From positions 62,001 through 126,000 of the forward strand of contig JAPLYU010000001.1 of the NCBI GenBank assembly GCA_026395405.1: DNA of 64,000 nucleotides. Direction: 5' to 3'. Position 1 is the first letter of the stretch, and each line of letters opens with the position of its first letter. The position numbers and the translations under genes were made by a program. Under the pieces are notes generated by a model. It did no database searches, was not told the DNA's origin, and saw only the letters and a list, made by a program, of their open reading frames with translations. The stretch comes from Candidatus Saccharimonadota bacterium. Its GTDB lineage: Bacteria; Patescibacteriota; Saccharimonadia; Saccharimonadales; Saccharimonadaceae. Shown piece after piece: positions 33,815-45,400 of this stretch.

Positions 33815-35014
33815 CTAATGGGCGTAGTACGGCGTATCATCGGGCATCTGCAGGCCGCCGACAAAGGTGCGTCCATGCATCAAACGTTTTGCAGGGTCGG
33901 CAGTGAATTGCAGAGTAAGGTCGGTAATCGTCGGACCGCGGGACACGTCATCTGGATATCCGAACGCCTGCGAGCTATCGATTGTAACATTCATGTAATA
34001 GAATCTGGCACAGTTAGTTGTAACGCCACTGCCGTCAAGCGGAGTGTATGTGCCTGGTAAAGCAAGCTGTACATTACCAAAATTAGTCTCGGTTCCCCAA
34101 GTTGTCATGGCTGGCGTCTTACATAAAGTCGTGGTATTTGTCATCGACCTGTATTTTAATTGCCAAGCGGCACCAATTGAGTTGTCTACGCCATTTAACA
34201 GCCAATTATTTGGGAACACATCGGTGTCGGTATCCATCATTATGGAATATTTGGCGACTTGTGGCTGGGACAACAGAGCAGTTTGTTGTATGACGGTGTT
34301 CGGATATGCACTGAAAGTAATTAATATCTTGCCGTCAGATCCGGCTGTGCCGACACCGGCACTTGCCCCAGCATTTCCGCCGCCGCCAGCTGTACCACGA
34401 TCAGAATCACCAGAGTTACCGGGGTTTTGCACACCACCAGAACCTCCTTGGGTATTCGAGACCGATGTGTCACCGGGGTCAGTATAGCTGGAACCACCAC
34501 CGCCCCCACTACCACCGCTGGTCACGGCAACATTAGTGCCACCGCCACCGCCACCGCCGAACCAGCCTGATCCGCCACCGCCACCGGCTGCATAAGTTGT
34601 AGTTAGGACTGATCCACCAGCACCACCAGTTGCGATACCACCATTAGCCGCACCACCATCAGTCGTTACGGTGCCTGATCCATTTGCTCCAAGCCCACCA
34701 GTTAATGACGTGCCGGCAGTACCATTGTTAAAGCCACCCGTTCCAGCACCACCACCCGCGGATGGCGTGCCAAAGCTACCGCCGGTTACGGTTGTACCCG
34801 TACCGCCAGCGCTAGTGCCGGCAACTCCATTCGTTCCACCACCGGGACCACCAGCTCCGCCAGTTTGTCCGGCAGTGTTTCTTCCGCCGCCGCCACCACC
34901 ACCACCGGCAACTACAGCCAATGCTGTAGCGCCTCGATAAATGCTGGAATACCCGCCGCCGCCACCACCACCACCGGCTGTATTTCTAACACCGGCGGCC
35001 ACCACCGGCACCAA
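33815..35014 (-). pseudogene. Frame-shifted 3' part of the kelch surface protein (Gly-rich domain and C-terminal domain)
   Basis: Continuous open frame of about 399 codons that begins inside the end of the kelch gene in a different frame. It has no ribosome site, ATG or signal peptide at the overlap. The first 240 residues are very rich in glycine (runs of GGGGGGG, with SGWFGGGGGGG and GGSSYTDPG), continuing the Gly-rich region already started in the kelch frame. The last 160 residues form a C-terminal domain with MMDTDTDVFPNNWLL, DLTLQFTADPAKRLMHGRTF and DDTPYYAH. Read as one protein with the upstream part, the product would be about 1885 residues. Confidence 0.75.
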
Positions 35015-38000
35015 CGTATAAATTCAATGTTTCGCCTGGCGTGACAGCCATAGTTGCCTGCACAAAACCGGAACCACCCCCAGCACCCCCAGCAGCTGCC
35101 GATCCACCAGCACCGCCGCCACCGCCGCCGCTCCAGGCTTTGTATGTTATGCTTGTGACCCCAGTTGGGACTACGAATGTGCCAGCTCCAGTCGAGCTGT
35201 CCGTCACTGGACTGGTTAATGCGTTGCAAAGACCACCACCAACCACATAGGCCTTGCCGTTGTAATATTCGGCTGAATTACCATATCTTTGGTCGGTATA
35301 GCGTTGATTTGTTTCATACCAGGCTCCAACACCGGTTGGGTCATTGCCAGAGGCGATTGTAGTATTGGCACTAACTGGGGTAACTAGAGCTATTGGGTCG
35401 CAAGTATTGGTGCTGGAACGTCCTCCCATTAGGTAAATATAACCGTTTGCGGCAAAACCGTCAGATGACGCTAATGGACCCGGCATGCTGGTCGAATATG
35501 TCCAGGCACCGACTGAACCATCTGCTGTACTTATTTGAGAGTATTGACTGTCACTCAGATAATTTGATCCGTCATAACCTCCGAATAGATATATATTATT
35601 GGCGTAGGCGACAACAGTTAGGCCACTGCGGGCTACATTGAATGATGTGCTGGTTGTTGTCCAAGCCGAGTTAATATTACCGCCGGCGTTCAGTTGGGGA
35701 CTGACATAAACCGTGGCAGTAGAGGCAGCGTTAGTATCTAGTCCACCAACTACATACAGCCGATTGTTCCAAACCGCCGATCCAAATTTTGTTCGTACGT
35801 TTGGAAGGCCGTTTGCGGCAGTTCCCCACGAAGTAACATTGCCAGATGCAGGGGTGCCGTAATAAACTTCGCCTCTTTCATCCGTTGATGTACTGCTTTG
35901 GCCGCCCATGTAATAAAGCGTACCTCCGGCCGCTTCCAATTTACCCCAAGCTCGTACTGCTGTCAAAGGTGCAGTTGTGTTAGTCCATGCGCCTAATGCC
36001 CCATTAACATCAATTGGGGCATAAGATACCTTATCGATTGCAGTCGTGCAGTCAGTTGCACTATTACATCCACCCGCCACGTACATGTATCCATTTAAAA
36101 TTGTGGCGCTGGCTCCAAGCCTATTAGGTTCAGTACTTGTCGGTGAGTTTGTCCCGTATGTGTTAGCAGATGTCGAAAAGGTGGATGGCGATCCGCTGTC
36201 ATTGTTATAGATTTGAAAAGTTTGAACAACATCTGTTCTGGCGGTACAGTTGCTGGGGCTGTTACCTGTAGTACAGCCGCCGATAACGTATGCATATGAG
36301 TTTGATACTGTGACACTTAACCCCCAGCGCTGGTTAATCGTAACTGCGGACACGTGGAATGTATCAGTCGCACTGCCCAAACTACCATCACTGACATTTA
36401 CTTTAATGAACTCGATATCTGCAAGCACACCTGCAGTAGCATCAAACCCACCGACGACATAAAGATAGCCGTTATAACCAAAGGCGTCAGCTCGACGACG
36501 GCCAACAACCATGTGATTTGGTGATTCAATCCAAGCACCCCCACTGACGGCAACGACATTATTACTATTGTTAAATTTGGCATAGCGTACTGTGGTTAGG
36601 TCTTGTAAACCAGGGGCGACCCCACCAATCAGATATATGTAGTTGGCGTATACCGTGCCACTCATTATGGCGAGGCCAGTACCCGTTGCCCCCGGTAGTG
36701 TGCCAATCTGTTGCTGGCCAGTAGTTGTACAACCATTTGCGCCAGGAAGCTCAATAGTACCGTCTGTTTTGATGTTGCATTTATATACCGCTTGGCTATT
36801 TGCTCCAGTAGTACAACCGGCGGATCCGCTGGTTGTGCAGCCACCAAATATATACAAATTGCCGGGATAAGTTCCAGCGGATGCAGGGTTGGCTCTGGCA
36901 TAGGCATAACTATACGATACACTTGTTATACCAAGGTTATTGGTACCACTACCCATAGGCTGTTCAGTCGCCCACGCAGATAAACTTCCATCATTATTTA
37001 TGTCAGCTCGATTTATGGAATTGGTGTTAGCTGTCCCATCTAGACCCCCGACCAGATAAATACGGTTGTTGAACACTACAGGGCTGGAAGCCGCTACCCC
37101 CCCCGAAATTGGGTTGGTCGAATCGACGCACCAAGTGTTTCCTCTGTATGTTCCGCCCGGACAGGTTGCTGGTTTAGACATTATACCGGTGGACGAAATA
37201 GCCACGTACGCAGTATTTCCAATTGTTGCCGAACATGCATTGTTTGTGCAACCTCCGATTACATATAAATAGCCATTTACTATAATTGTCGGAGACAACA
37301 TATTACCTATATAAGTTGTGCCAGGTAGATTACAGCTGGTAGGGGTTCCGTCGCTACATGGCGCTGTCGAGGTATCAACTGATTGGTCAACCGTCGACGC
37401 GTCTCCATCCTGGTTTATTGTTCCATATACAATTCTATTTAACATAGTAGTACAAGCCCCGGTTCCAGTGTTTTGGGCTGAACAGCCGCCAATCTCGTAG
37501 ATATAGCCACGCCAAGCAACCATGCTGTATCCCGAAACTTGATTGCTGACACCCCCAACGCCGTTCCAGGCATCCAAGCTGCCGTCGGCGTTAATACTTG
37601 CGACCTGGGTGTCAGAACCAGCAGTGGTGCAGTATCCGCTTCCATTTACTACGGTACAACCGCCAGAGATATAGATATATGCACCCCACGCCGAAGTCAT
37701 ATTACCGCCATTCGTTATGCGCCCGCCTGCGAAACTGGTTGTTTGGACCCAGTTGTTCAATGTTCCGTCACTATTAATCTTGTTATAGTAAACCGAATTT
37801 GACAGTGCGCCACCAACAGTTGCGTCACCGCCTAGTATGTATAATCGATCATTGTAGACTTGCGAACTTTGCCCGTACAGCCCAGCGTATGGCAAGGCCG
37901 TGGATGAAGTCCATGTTCCGAGTGTACCCATTGGGTTTATATCAGCAATTTGGACAGTATTAACTGGGGTACCGCTGGTTGAACGTCCGCCCATCAGATA

Positions 38001-39476
38001 CATGCGGTTGTTATAGGCAACTGCTGACATATCAGAGCGGATAGAACTGAGGTTTGCATCCTGGTACCAATAAACCCAGTTGGCTTTATTCGTATCTGTC
38101 GGATGCCATAATCTTGGTTCGCCATTGGCTCCGAGTTTGGCAATGTAAACAGTGTTTTGAGGAGTTCCTGAACTCATTCCTCCAAAGGCGTAAAGAAAAC
38201 CGTTATAAGCGACCAGCGAAAAATTAGTTCTGGCAGTAGGTAAGTTATAAGCCGCACTTGTACACCAACTGCCACAGGCGCCATTTCCGGGGTTAGCGCT
38301 GTCAACTGTACCGGTACTGGTGTTAAATTTGGCCCAATTTACTGCCGCTGACGCCGTTGTGGTCCCTGCCGTAAAACCACCTACAGAATACAAGAAACCA
38401 CCTGCAGCAACCGAGCTACCGGCCCATTCAGTCGCCGGTAAATTTGTTGTGCTGTCCCATTGGTTAAATCGTGCACCGGTAGTTCCACCTTTTTTAATTA
38501 ATTTGTTTGCTACATCAAAGTCGATATTGGTTTCGTTGTTTCCGTTCATAAATTGTTGGGCAGTCACGACGTAAACACTAGGGTCGATGGTTAGGGGATA
38601 ATTACCCTTTTTTAAACCAGTTACATTAATCTTTAAATCGCTGCCTTGCAAGGTAAATGTTGCCTTGGCAGTTGATATTTTTTTATCTTTTTCCAATATG
38701 ACCGGTCTGGGGATACTGAACATAAATGTGTCTTTTTCGGCATTTTTTCGGGCTTTTAGCAGTAGGTCAGCGTCCTTTTCGGACCCGGCCGTTATATTTG
38801 TGCTGAAAAGTTTACTGCCATATACGCCGACGCTGCCATCGGCCTCCATCCGAGCTTCTAGGCCGTCGCCAAGCCCCAGTTTATAGTCGAAAGTTGCGCT
38901 GTCGCCGTTTGCCTGTTTTAGTACAATGTCCTCTTTAACCCCAGTGCCCTGCATTGTATAAACAGCCCACCCCTGGCCGTTATCGAAAGGATAAACGACG
39001 CGATTGTTGTCTTGTTTGCCGGGTAACAGTTTATACTTTGGCGTCATAGAAAAATCAACTTTGTTGACAGGGTCAGTTACCGACAGCCCCTTGGATGCGT
39101 CCTGATAGGCGGTTGCTGATATTTGCTGTGACCCAATACCGGTACTTTCGGCACTGGGCAGGTTTATACCGTTATTAAATGAAAATGATTCCTTTTTTGA
39201 GTCATATTTAAGTTTGCTGGCCATGGACTGGTTGGTCTCTGGCAAAAGTGCGCCAGCCATCCCCATGGCGTAGGCTTGTTGCTGCAAGAAAGGCTGCAGT
39301 ATTTGAACCGCTTCAAATAACACCATTACGGTTAAAACAAAGATGACGGACGACCGTTTTTTATGAGCACGATAATAAACAGGTAATTTTTTTAACCTTT
39401 TTATTTTTCTGACAGCCCTCGTCTTTATTTTCTCCAAATCCATCCCCTTTATTCTACCATAGGCGGTATGATTCAT
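34986..39476 (-). CDS. Giant surface protein with kelch-type propeller repeats (5' part of frameshifted gene)
   Basis: 1496 residues. Basic start, one membrane helix/signal (about 38-62), a region with DFSMTPKYKLLPG and AVYTMQGTG (about 130-290), then from about 345 to 1400 more than a dozen kelch-like blades of the style YNNRMYLMGGRSTSGTPVN or GYLYVIGGC, each ending near W. Several blades hold cysteine pairs. After residue 1420 a Gly-rich domain starts (KAWSGGGGGGAGGSAAAGG) and the frame ends prematurely at TAG 34986. Propellers of this kind bind proteins or glycans; a surface adhesin is the best guess. Same direction as the other surface genes up to 51667. Confidence 0.88.
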   Translation of the reverse strand: MNHTAYGRIKGMDLEKIKTRAVRKIKRLKKLPVYYRAHKKRSSVIFVLTVMVLFEAVQILQPFLQQQAYAMGMAGALLPETNQSMASKLKYDSKKESFSFNNGINLPSAESTGIGSQQISATAYQDASKGLSVTDPVNKVDFSMTPKYKLLPGKQDNNRVVYPFDNGQGWAVYTMQGTGVKEDIVLKQANGDSATFDYKLGLGDGLEARMEADGSVGVYGSKLFSTNITAGSEKDADLLLKARKNAEKDTFMFSIPRPVILEKDKKISTAKATFTLQGSDLKINVTGLKKGNYPLTIDPSVYVVTAQQFMNGNNETNIDFDVANKLIKKGGTTGARFNQWDSTTNLPATEWAGSSVAAGGFLYSVGGFTAGTTTASAAVNWAKFNTSTGTVDSANPGNGACGSWCTSAAYNLPTARTNFSLVAYNGFLYAFGGMSSGTPQNTVYIAKLGANGEPRLWHPTDTNKANWVYWYQDANLSSIRSDMSAVAYNNRMYLMGGRSTSGTPVNTVQIADINPMGTLGTWTSSTALPYAGLYGQSSQVYNDRLYILGGDATVGGALSNSVYYNKINSDGTLNNWVQTTSFAGGRITNGGNMTSAWGAYIYISGGCTVVNGSGYCTTAGSDTQVASINADGSLDAWNGVGGVSNQVSGYSMVAWRGYIYEIGGCSAQNTGTGACTTMLNRIVYGTINQDGDASTVDQSVDTSTAPCSDGTPTSCNLPGTTYIGNMLSPTIIVNGYLYVIGGCTNNACSATIGNTAYVAISSTGIMSKPATCPGGTYRGNTWCVDSTNPISGGVAASSPVVFNNRIYLVGGLDGTANTNSINRADINNDGSLSAWATEQPMGSGTNNLGITSVSYSYAYARANPASAGTYPGNLYIFGGCTTSGSAGCTTGANSQAVYKCNIKTDGTIELPGANGCTTTGQQQIGTLPGATGTGLAIMSGTVYANYIYLIGGVAPGLQDLTTVRYAKFNNSNNVVAVSGGAWIESPNHMVVGRRRADAFGYNGYLYVVGGFDATAGVLADIEFIKVNVSDGSLGSATDTFHVSAVTINQRWGLSVTVSNSYAYVIGGCTTGNSPSNCTARTDVVQTFQIYNNDSGSPSTFSTSANTYGTNSPTSTEPNRLGASATILNGYMYVAGGCNSATDCTTAIDKVSYAPIDVNGALGAWTNTTAPLTAVRAWGKLEAAGGTLYYMGGQSSTSTDERGEVYYGTPASGNVTSWGTAANGLPNVRTKFGSAVWNNRLYVVGGLDTNAASTATVYVSPQLNAGGNINSAWTTTSTSFNVARSGLTVVAYANNIYLFGGYDGSNYLSDSQYSQISTADGSVGAWTYSTSMPGPLASSDGFAANGYIYLMGGRSSTNTCDPIALVTPVSANTTIASGNDPTGVGAWYETNQRYTDQRYGNSAEYYNGKAYVVGGGLCNALTSPVTDSSTGAGTFVVPTGVTSITYKAWSGGGGGGAGGSAAAGGAGGGSGFVQATMAVTPGETLNLYVGAGGGRRC

Positions 39477-39490
39477 CAGATGAAACCAGC

Positions 39491-42400
39491 CTACTTGTTG
39501 CTAAATGCAAAGTTCAGATTACCGATGTAGGCATTTGCGTTATTAGATGCAATGGCGTCAATCTTGAAGACGATGCTATTATTGGCAGCAAATCCACAAG
39601 TAGATGGGTCAGCCGCGCCGTTGGCATAGCCAGTTAACCAAGCCGCCTGCACGTTAGTAGATACAGGGACAATCGAACCGCACAGGGCGAGGCTGGCGCC
39701 ATCGTTTTTGTAAACACTATATTGGACAGTGGAGTTTGTACTGTCAGTCTTGCCCATAAGTGATGTCGAGCCGGAGTTAAAGGCTTTGAAGGTTCCCGGT
39801 AATTGGTAGGTGACATAGATGCTGTATGTCTGCGGGCTAGCCTGAGGCGAAGTCCACTTATAGAAGTTATAAGTCTCGTTATTTCCGCAGATTGCTGGTC
39901 CATTCGTCGGATCATTTATATTAAGAAGGTCTGAACAGAAGTCGGATGTCATCGTACCGACACCTGTGCCGTGCAAAACAGCGTTGGTGTATTCCGGCGA
40001 TATGGTGACTATATTGTCAGGGGAAGAACCACAGGCGCCCCAGCCATCAGATTCGTAACACTGTAATTTGCCCAATGTCGTGTCGTAGTACATTGACCCC
40101 AGCAGGGCATCGTTATTTGCTGCAATTGGTGCAGATGCGCCTCGGTCTACGGTGAATAATGTCGTTGGGCCGCCGTTTACGCCACTTCCTACCTGAACGC
40201 CCGGTGTTGAGGCAGAGGCTAACGTCATCGATGCTGTGTCGACCGAGAATTGATGGGCCGAGGCTGCTGTCTGGACAAAATAAAGATACGGTGTCGTTGG
40301 ATTGGTCGCATCAGTTGTAATATAGCAGGTCACCAAAGTCCATGATGATGTTGAAATAGTCTGTGTATTATAGTCAACGCAATCAACATAGTTCGCGGCT
40401 CCGGATGTTTGAACTCCGGTTGCAGAATAGCGGACCTTGAAGTCACTAAAGGCCGCTGTAGCTTTTGCATAGACAGTTACTCGGTAAAGTGTGCTGATCA
40501 GAGGGTTAATTGAAAGTTTATTCCTAATACCAGAGTTTGCAGTGGCAGGGTTTCCTGTTATCTTTGCGCTACTGCTAGCCGCCTGACCATCAGTCAAATC
40601 CTGGGCTACCGTACCACCAGCACCGCCTGCCGTTGCAGCATTCCAGTTTGTACTAAAGCTTCCTGCGTTGTCTACGCCACCGTCGGTAGTGTAGTTCTGG
40701 CTGGCGGCAATCGTTACACTTAGGTTGTCAACGTAGAATGTCCGGACGGTACCGCTGGCAGTTTGTCTAATCAAGATCGCATTGCCTGCAGTGATACTTG
40801 ACGCAGGGGCGGCGAACGAGCAGTTCACCTTCGTCCAAACACTCGTGTAAGCGACCTGGTTGGTCTTGCAGGCAACCGAAGCAGCCGTTCCATCAATCGA
40901 GTAATAAACGTTCATATCCGTAAATGAGCCGCTCAAAAGCCTGGTAGTGAACGATACATTATAGCTCATATTTGCGGTTAGGGCGCTAGTTAAAGTGTTT
41001 TTGGCGCCGTCTTGAGCCGCTGAGGTTGTAATAACTTGTACCGAACCTTGCCCTGTTGCGATATTATTACCAGCAGTAACGTAGCGGCTGACCGCAGAAG
41101 CACCGTTAACTGCCCAGGTGCTGGCAGGGAAGGTCGTAGATGAACCTCCGGCAACTTCTGCTCCAGCATCGGTTGCATATTCAGTCACGTTACTGTTGAC
41201 CGAGAATAATCCAGCCGCTGTAGAGTTTTGGACACTTAGAAGTGTGCCGTTAACCGGGTTGGTCGAACTATCACGAATTGTCAAGCCATTAGTATTACTG
41301 GTATGGCTGACGACAAGTTCTGCTCCACCGGCGCTTTGCAAGGTATTATCGTAGGCTGATTGCAGGGTGGTCGAGCTGGAGGCGCCGGCTGCGGTCCAGT
41401 CAGCACCGTTCCAAATCATTGTTGCAGTCGTGTTTTGGCGCATAGCAATCGTGTTACCGACGCCACCACCGTTGACAGACAGTGTAAAGTCGCTTGATGC
41501 ATTTGCTGCCGTTATATATATAACACGTCCGGCAGCGGTTGCCTGGCCATACGATGGGTCTGGCATTGCGACGGTAAAGCCGACTCCCGTCTCTTTGGCG
41601 ACAATGGCCGAATAGTTATCAATACTGGTCGTCGCAATAGTACAGTTGCCGCTGGCATTTGAACAGTTGGCGTCGTTTATTATCGTATTGAAAGTTGGCG
41701 TGCTTAGAACAACCAAACCTCGCACTCCCGTGCCAACACCAGTACCGCCGGTTACCGTGATATTGCCACCATTAGCATTACCAACAGTAGCATTACCGCC
41801 CTGAAGGGTGATAGCGCCACCAGCTACAGCTGTAGTGGTGCTGCCAGTGCCTTGTATTGTAAAGTTATTTGGCGTGCCTGCCGTTACACCGTTTCCTAAA
41901 TAAAGACTGTTTGCCGTATCTAATGTAGCCCGAACAACGCCATTTGTAGTAAATGTCGTGTTGCCACTACTACTTAGACCAATTGTTCCAGCCGTGCTGG
42001 TCAGTGACGAGTTCCCACTACTGCTGATTGTCATCGTACCAGCTGTCGCCGATATTCCGACATTTCCGGCATTGCTATTTACAGTCAAATCACCCTTAGA
42101 CCTCAATGTTGTCGTGCCGGCCAAAGCCGTACTAGCAGCTCCAATCGTGACGTTGGTTGTGCTATTGACTGTGCCGTTAGTTCCGATGTTAATTCCCTGG
42201 ATACCGGCAATTGTTGTATTGCCCATCTGTACGGTCCCAAGGTTACTGGTGCCTATATTAATATTTCCATCCGTGCCCGTACTGAATTTGTTACCAGAGT
42301 TAAGACTGACATCACCCCCGTTAGACACCCCAGCAGTAGCGTTGCCACCCTGAATCGCAACCGCGCCACCTGCCCCGGCTGTTGAGCCACCTGCGCCACC

Positions 42401-45400
42401 TTGCAAACTTAATTGACCACCGGCCGAGTTTGACCCACCAGCTCCAGATTGGACAGTCAATTGGCTGCCGGCAACGCCAGCTGTACCGCCAGATGAGCTG
42501 ATAGTGAATGGATTCAAACCTGCAGTTGCACCCAGACCAAGGTAAAGGGCGTTTGCCGTATCAAAAGTGGCACGAACCGCACCATTTGTTGTGACAGTAG
42601 TATTAGTCTTGCTGCTCAAGCCAATCGCCCCAGTTGTACTGGTTGCGGTCGTATCACCACTGCTACTTAGGGCGATAGTGCCAGCTGTGGCTGTCATGGT
42701 CGTGTTGGTTGCGCTGGTTATACCAACAGTGCTACCAGTACTGGCAAGTGTTGTCGCTCCACTGCCACTGACGCCCATTGTTCCGGCCGTAGCAGCTAGC
42801 GATGAGTTGCCGCTGCTGCTGATTGTCATTGTGCCAGCTGGTGCTGTCATACTGACGTTACCGTTGCTACTGGATACACTTAGAGCATCTCGTGATCGAA
42901 TAGTCGTTGTTCCGGCCGCAAGTGTGCCGGATCCGATATTAACATTGGTTGTGCCACCAGCGGTGTTGCTGTAACCTACGTTAATTGTCTGGATATTAGC
43001 GGCTAGGTTAGTGCTGCCGATGCTAATAGTTTGTGTACCGGCTGCGACTGCATTATTACCAATTCCAATACTGGTTGTGGCAGAGTTGCCCATTGCAATA
43101 GTGCTGGCTGAAACAGTGCCGATGTTAATTGCACCAACCGTACTGCTGCCGCTGGTACCACCCTGAATATATACAGTACCGCCGATACTTGCGCCGGTTC
43201 CGGCACCACCCTGTAAGGTCAAATCACCACCAACTCCAGCCGTCGTGCCGCCGCTTCCACCAGAAATGGTTGTAGCGCCACCGGCACTGCTTGGGCCGCC
43301 GGTTCCACCGGTAACAGTTGCCGTACCGCCAGCACCAGATGTAGCGCCACCGTTTGCGCCCTTGACTGCTGCTGTGCCACCAATGCCGGTTGCACCAGCC
43401 GTTCCGCCCTGAAGGGTTGCTGTTCCGCCTTGACCAGTTGTGCTGCCCGAACCACCTTGAACGGTAAGGGTTGCACCATTTCCACCGGCCGTACTGTTAC
43501 CGCTACCAACTACAGTAAAGGCATTCGGCGTTCCTACCGAAACGCCATTACCTAAAACAAGGTTATTTGATGTATCAAACGCCCCACGCACCACACTGTT
43601 TGTCGTAAATGTCGTGTTGCCGTTGCTAACTAAACCAACGGTGCTACCAGTACTGGTAACCGTCGTCGCCCCACTGCCGCTGACACCCATGGTGCCAGCA
43701 GTTGCGCTTAGCGATGAGTTGCCACTGCTGCTAATTGTCATTGTGCCATTTGGTGCGGTCATGCTGACGTTGCTATTACTGCTGGTAACACTTAGGGCAT
43801 CTCGTGATTGGATTGTTGTCGTACCAGCAGCAAGTGTGCCGGAACCGATAATGACGTTAGTCGTGCCACCTGCGGTGTTGTTTGTGCCAATATTTATGGC
43901 TTGAATACCAGCCGAAAGGGCAGTATTACCAACCTGAATAGTATTGGTATTTAAGTTACCGATGCTGATGTTGCCATCAGTACCACCACCAAACTTTGTA
44001 CCCGCGTTTAGCGTTAAATCACCACCGTTAGAAGCACCAGCAGTAGCGTTGCCCCCCTGAATCGCAACTGCGCCACCGGCCCCCGAAGTGGACCCGCCAG
44101 CCCCGCCTTGAAGGGTTAATTGTCCACCGGCACTGCTCGATCCACCGACACCACCACGAACGGTCAATTGGCTACCGGCAACACCAGCAGTACCACCGCT
44201 GGAGGCGATAGTGAACGGGTTCAAACCTGCTGTTGCACCGAGGCCAAGATAAAGGTTGTTTGATGTATCAAATGTTCCGCGAACTGCGCTGTTTGTCGTA
44301 AATGTCGTGTTGCCGTTGCTGACTAAACCAACCGTACTACCAGTGCTGGTAACTGTCGTCGTGCCGCTGCCACTGACGCCCATCGTACCGGCGCTGGCGG
44401 ATATTGATGAGTTCCCACTGCTGCTGATTGTCATTGTTCCAGCAGTCGCCGATATGCCAACATTGCCGGCATTGCTGTTAACGGTCAAATCGCCCTTTGA
44501 ACGTACAGTTGTCGTCCCGGCGGTCGCCGAAGTCCCGGCTCCGATGATTACATTAGTTGTGCTGCTGGCAGTGTTGTTGGTACCAATATTTATGGCTTGG
44601 ATACCGGCGATTGTCGTATTCCCAACCTGAATAGTACCCAGGTTGCTGGTGCCGATATTGATATTTCCGTCTGTGCCTGTACTGAATTTATTACCAGAGT
44701 TAAGGCTGACATCGCCTCCGTTGGACACCCCAGCAGTAGCGTTGCCCCCCTGAATCGCAACTGCGCCACCGGCCCCCGAAGTGGACCCGCCAGCCCCGCC
44801 TTGAAGGGTTAATTGTCCACCGGCACTGCTCGATCCGCCGACACCACCTTGGACAGTTAGTTGGCTGCCGGCAACACCAGCTGTACCGCCAGATGAGCTG
44901 ATAGTGAACGGGTTCAAACCTGCAGTCGCACCCAGGCCAAGATAAAGCGCGTTTGCCGTGTCAAAAGTGGCACGAACCGCACCATTCGTAGTGACTGTCG
45001 TGTTAGTCTTGCTGCTTAAACCAACTGAACCAGCTGTGCTTGTTACAGTTGAATTTCCACTGCTGCTGATACCCATCGTTCCAGCTGAGGCAGATAATGT
45101 TGAGTTACCACTGCTGCTGATTGTCATTGTCCCGGCCGTAGCTGTTACGCCGACATTTCCGCTGGCGCTGGTTACATTCATGTCGCCTTTTGATTGGACG
45201 GTTGTTGTACCACCGGCGGCTCCGCTAGCAGCGCCAACCGTGACGTTGGTTGTACCAGTGCCGTTGTTGCCGATAGCGACAGTTTGCGTGCCAGCTAGTG
45301 CAGTACCACCAATCTGAATAGTGCTGGCGTGACTGGTACCGATATTGATGTTGCCATCAGCACCCGAGCCACTTTTGACACCGGCATCAATCGCGACATT

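Noticed and set aside
34671-34940. Pro-rich plus-strand frame opposite the Gly-rich domain
   Set aside because: GGN codons read backwards give Pro codons, so the frame is a composition artefact.
33815-35014. Possibility that the Gly-rich frame is an independent gene
   Set aside because: Its only start is a TTG within the upstream gene, with no ribosome site or signal peptide, and its Gly-rich sequence continues that of the kelch protein, so I treat it as the frame-shifted 3' part.
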